This document shows, piece after piece, positions 5,107 through 6,046 of a DNA stretch of 6,046 nt. The translations under genes and the position numbers were made by a program. Location of the stretch: NCBI GenBank assembly GCA_009695405.1, contig SIAZ01000215.1, forward strand, positions 1-6,046. The letters run 5' to 3'. The stretch is from Pedosphaera sp. Its GTDB lineage: Bacteria > Verrucomicrobiota > Verrucomicrobiia > Limisphaerales > UBA9464. Each line of letters starts with the position of its first letter. The stretch's first letter is position 1. The notes beneath the pieces were generated by a model. The model was not told the DNA's origin. It worked only from the letters and a program-made list of their open reading frames with translations, and made no database searches.

Positions 5107-5920
5107 TCACAGCCATCCGAGTCCCGGATAAATCGGTTTTCCCAGCAGGACACCCGCTAAATCGACAGCGGATCCATAAGCATCTTCATGAAAGCCATAA
5201 CGAAAATAACTCCCTGCAAAATAGACAGCTTGATTCGGGGACCGGCGGTTCAAAAGAGGCAACTGAGCCTGAGCCCGTACCGCCTCCACGGTAAATTGTG
5301 GGTGCGTGTATTCAATTCGACGATGCACGGTCTCGGGATTGATTTCAGAACTTCCATTGACCGACACAAAATAGTTTTGACGACAATCTAGATTTTGCAG
5401 GCGGTTCATCCAATAGAGGGTCTGAGGTAAGGGATTTCCTTGGCTATCTTCGCCCATACGATAATTCCAAGACGCCCAAGCCATCTTAGTCCGCGGCATC
5501 AAAGTCTCATCACTATGAATGGTAATTAAATTAGACCGATAATGGAACTTTCCAAGGACCTGTTCCTCTTGGCTGTCGGCGTCCTTTAATAAAATCAGAC
5601 TTTCATTGGCGTGCGCCGCCAGAATCACTTTATCAAAAAAAACAGATTGTCCGTCCTTCGCAGTCACCACTGCCCCACCTAACTCTCGCCGAATAGCAAT
5701 CGCTGGACATGCCTGCCGGATACGATCTGCAAACGGCCTAACTAAACGATCCACATATTCCCTCGCACCATGGGTCACCGTCCACCATGGATGTTGGGTC
5801 TTTAACCCAAGAAATCCATGATTATGAAAAAAACGTAGCAAGGTTAGGGCGGGGAAATCAAGAATAGATTCCGACGACGAACTCCACACCCAGGGCGTTT
5901 GGCTAGTGCAACTTCTTGTC
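5107..5920 (-). pseudogene. COG2907-type NAD/FAD-binding amine-oxidase-like protein, N-terminal third lost
   Basis: The remaining sequence, from about WSSSSESILDF to the TGA at 5109-5107, is the middle and C-terminal part of the COG2907 flavoprotein family. Typical stretches are LDFPALTLLRFFHNHGFLGL, REYVDRLVRPFADRIR, KVILAAHANESLILL, the substrate-domain segment MAWASWNYRMG, TLYWMNRLQNL, and the FAD-closing motif VYFAGSYFRYGFHEDAYGSA. Family members have about 400-430 residues and begin with a GxGxxG Rossmann motif; here roughly 150 residues including that motif are missing, so FAD binding is unlikely. A GTG at 5889 could start 260 codons but lies inside the domain, so it is not the native start. 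The frame stays open to the right edge, but that part reads through the insertion-element end. The native boundary lies between about 5892 and 5921. It precedes sorA by 44 bp on the same strand, suggesting a former operon. Confidence 0.8.
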
Positions 5921-6046
5921 TGTAAAAGTTTAGGACACCAACGATCCCGGCCATAGGGCCGATGGAGCGGAGCGGAATCGGCCCTATGGCCGAGACTCGC
6001 CCGTCTTCTGGGGTTGCCGGTGTCCGGCCAAAGCTGAAATCTGGAA
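5921..6046. mobile_element. Probable end of an unassigned insertion element, running off the right edge
   Basis: Homology to the FAD oxidoreductase stops just left of this point. The sequence then begins TGTAAAAGTTTAGGACACC at 5921, an IS-like terminus; 5'-TG ends are usual for elements with rve-type DDE transposases (IS3, IS21, IS481). Directly inside lie a strong nested hairpin and GC-rich DNA unlike the adjacent coding region. No transposase is visible in the remaining 126 bp. The exact tip and the family cannot be set from one end. Confidence 0.45.
5933..6025. repeat. Nested inverted repeats: 16-bp perfect hairpin inside a 10-bp outer stem
   Basis: The inner stem CGGCCATAGGGCCGAT (5948-5963) is exactly complementary to 5977-5992. 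Its 13-nt loop is a short tandem repeat, GGAGC-GGAGC-GGA. Outside it, GGACACC-AAC (5933-5942) pairs with GTT...GGTGTCC (6013-6015 and 6019-6025), with a 3-nt bulge GCC. The stems are visible directly. They may be a terminator insulating the element from read-through, a transposase-binding end structure, or a stand-alone REP/MITE-like repeat. Confidence 0.8.

Noticed and set aside
5107..5821. Plus-strand ORFs opposite the FAD oxidoreductase and SorA genes
   Set aside because: They are antisense to well-recognised minus-strand genes and show no domain or start signal.
5887..5889. GTG at 5889 as the true start of the FAD oxidoreductase
   Set aside because: It lies inside a conserved domain, after the missing Rossmann motif; it is only the first start-like codon in a truncated gene.
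1..6046. Whole window as one composite transposon between the two end elements
   Set aside because: The left end is IS66-type (GTAAGCG) and the right end has an unrelated TGTAAAAG terminus, so they cannot act as paired ends.
1..6046. CRISPR array, riboswitch or replication origin
   Set aside because: No regularly spaced repeats, no recognisable aptamer core, and no cluster of DnaA boxes or iterons were seen.

Overview
The window looks like a worn, insertion-rich stretch of a chromosome from Verrucomicrobiota or a related Planctomycetes-Verrucomicrobia lineage. This is inferred from a LamG-fold secreted protein, a DUF1552 protein, an IS66-type element of the kind common in those phyla, weak Shine-Dalgarno signals, and environmental-type integron attC sequence. 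No rRNA or marker gene fixes the taxonomy. Four identifiable genes look intact: a tRNA-Ser(CGA), the sulfite dehydrogenase pair sorA/sorB, and a small integron-cassette ORF of unknown function. The other recognisable genes are truncated, fused or frameshifted.

Layout. Positions 1-148 are the end of an IS66-family element that runs off the left edge. It cuts a LamG-domain secreted-protein gene (minus strand, 485 to 149) after codon 112. Positions 486-1419 hold no recognised gene, only a weak 65-codon ORF. A tRNA-Ser(CGA) with encoded CCA lies at 1420-1509. From about 1812 to 2510 there is integron cassette material without a visible integrase. It consists of three TTAGGC repeats ending in a GTTRRRY core, a complete 380-bp cassette (1842-2221) closed by a canonical attC (2135-2227), and the 5' part of a second cassette. 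The ORF of that second cassette (start 2244) is fused in frame to the C-terminal three quarters or so of a DUF1552 gene. The DUF1552 part carries two single-base frameshifts and ends at 3477.

On the minus strand, converging on that pseudogene, is an operon-like run: a 5'-truncated COG2907-type FAD oxidoreductase (to 5107), a Tat-exported SorA-like molybdoenzyme (5062-3848), and a SorB-like monoheme cytochrome c (3851-3501) whose start codon overlaps the sorA stop. SorA and SorB would work together in the periplasm, oxidising sulfite and passing electrons to cytochrome c. The flavoprotein is cut near 5900-5921 by what looks like the end of a second insertion element. That end carries a 16-bp perfect hairpin nested inside an outer 10-bp stem.

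The strongest observations are the complete cassette, with a perfect 10-bp match between its two recombination boxes, and the cassette/DUF1552 chimera with a strong -1 slippery heptamer exactly where the frame changes. These are mostly signs of recombination and decay. I do not see a complete new system in this window.
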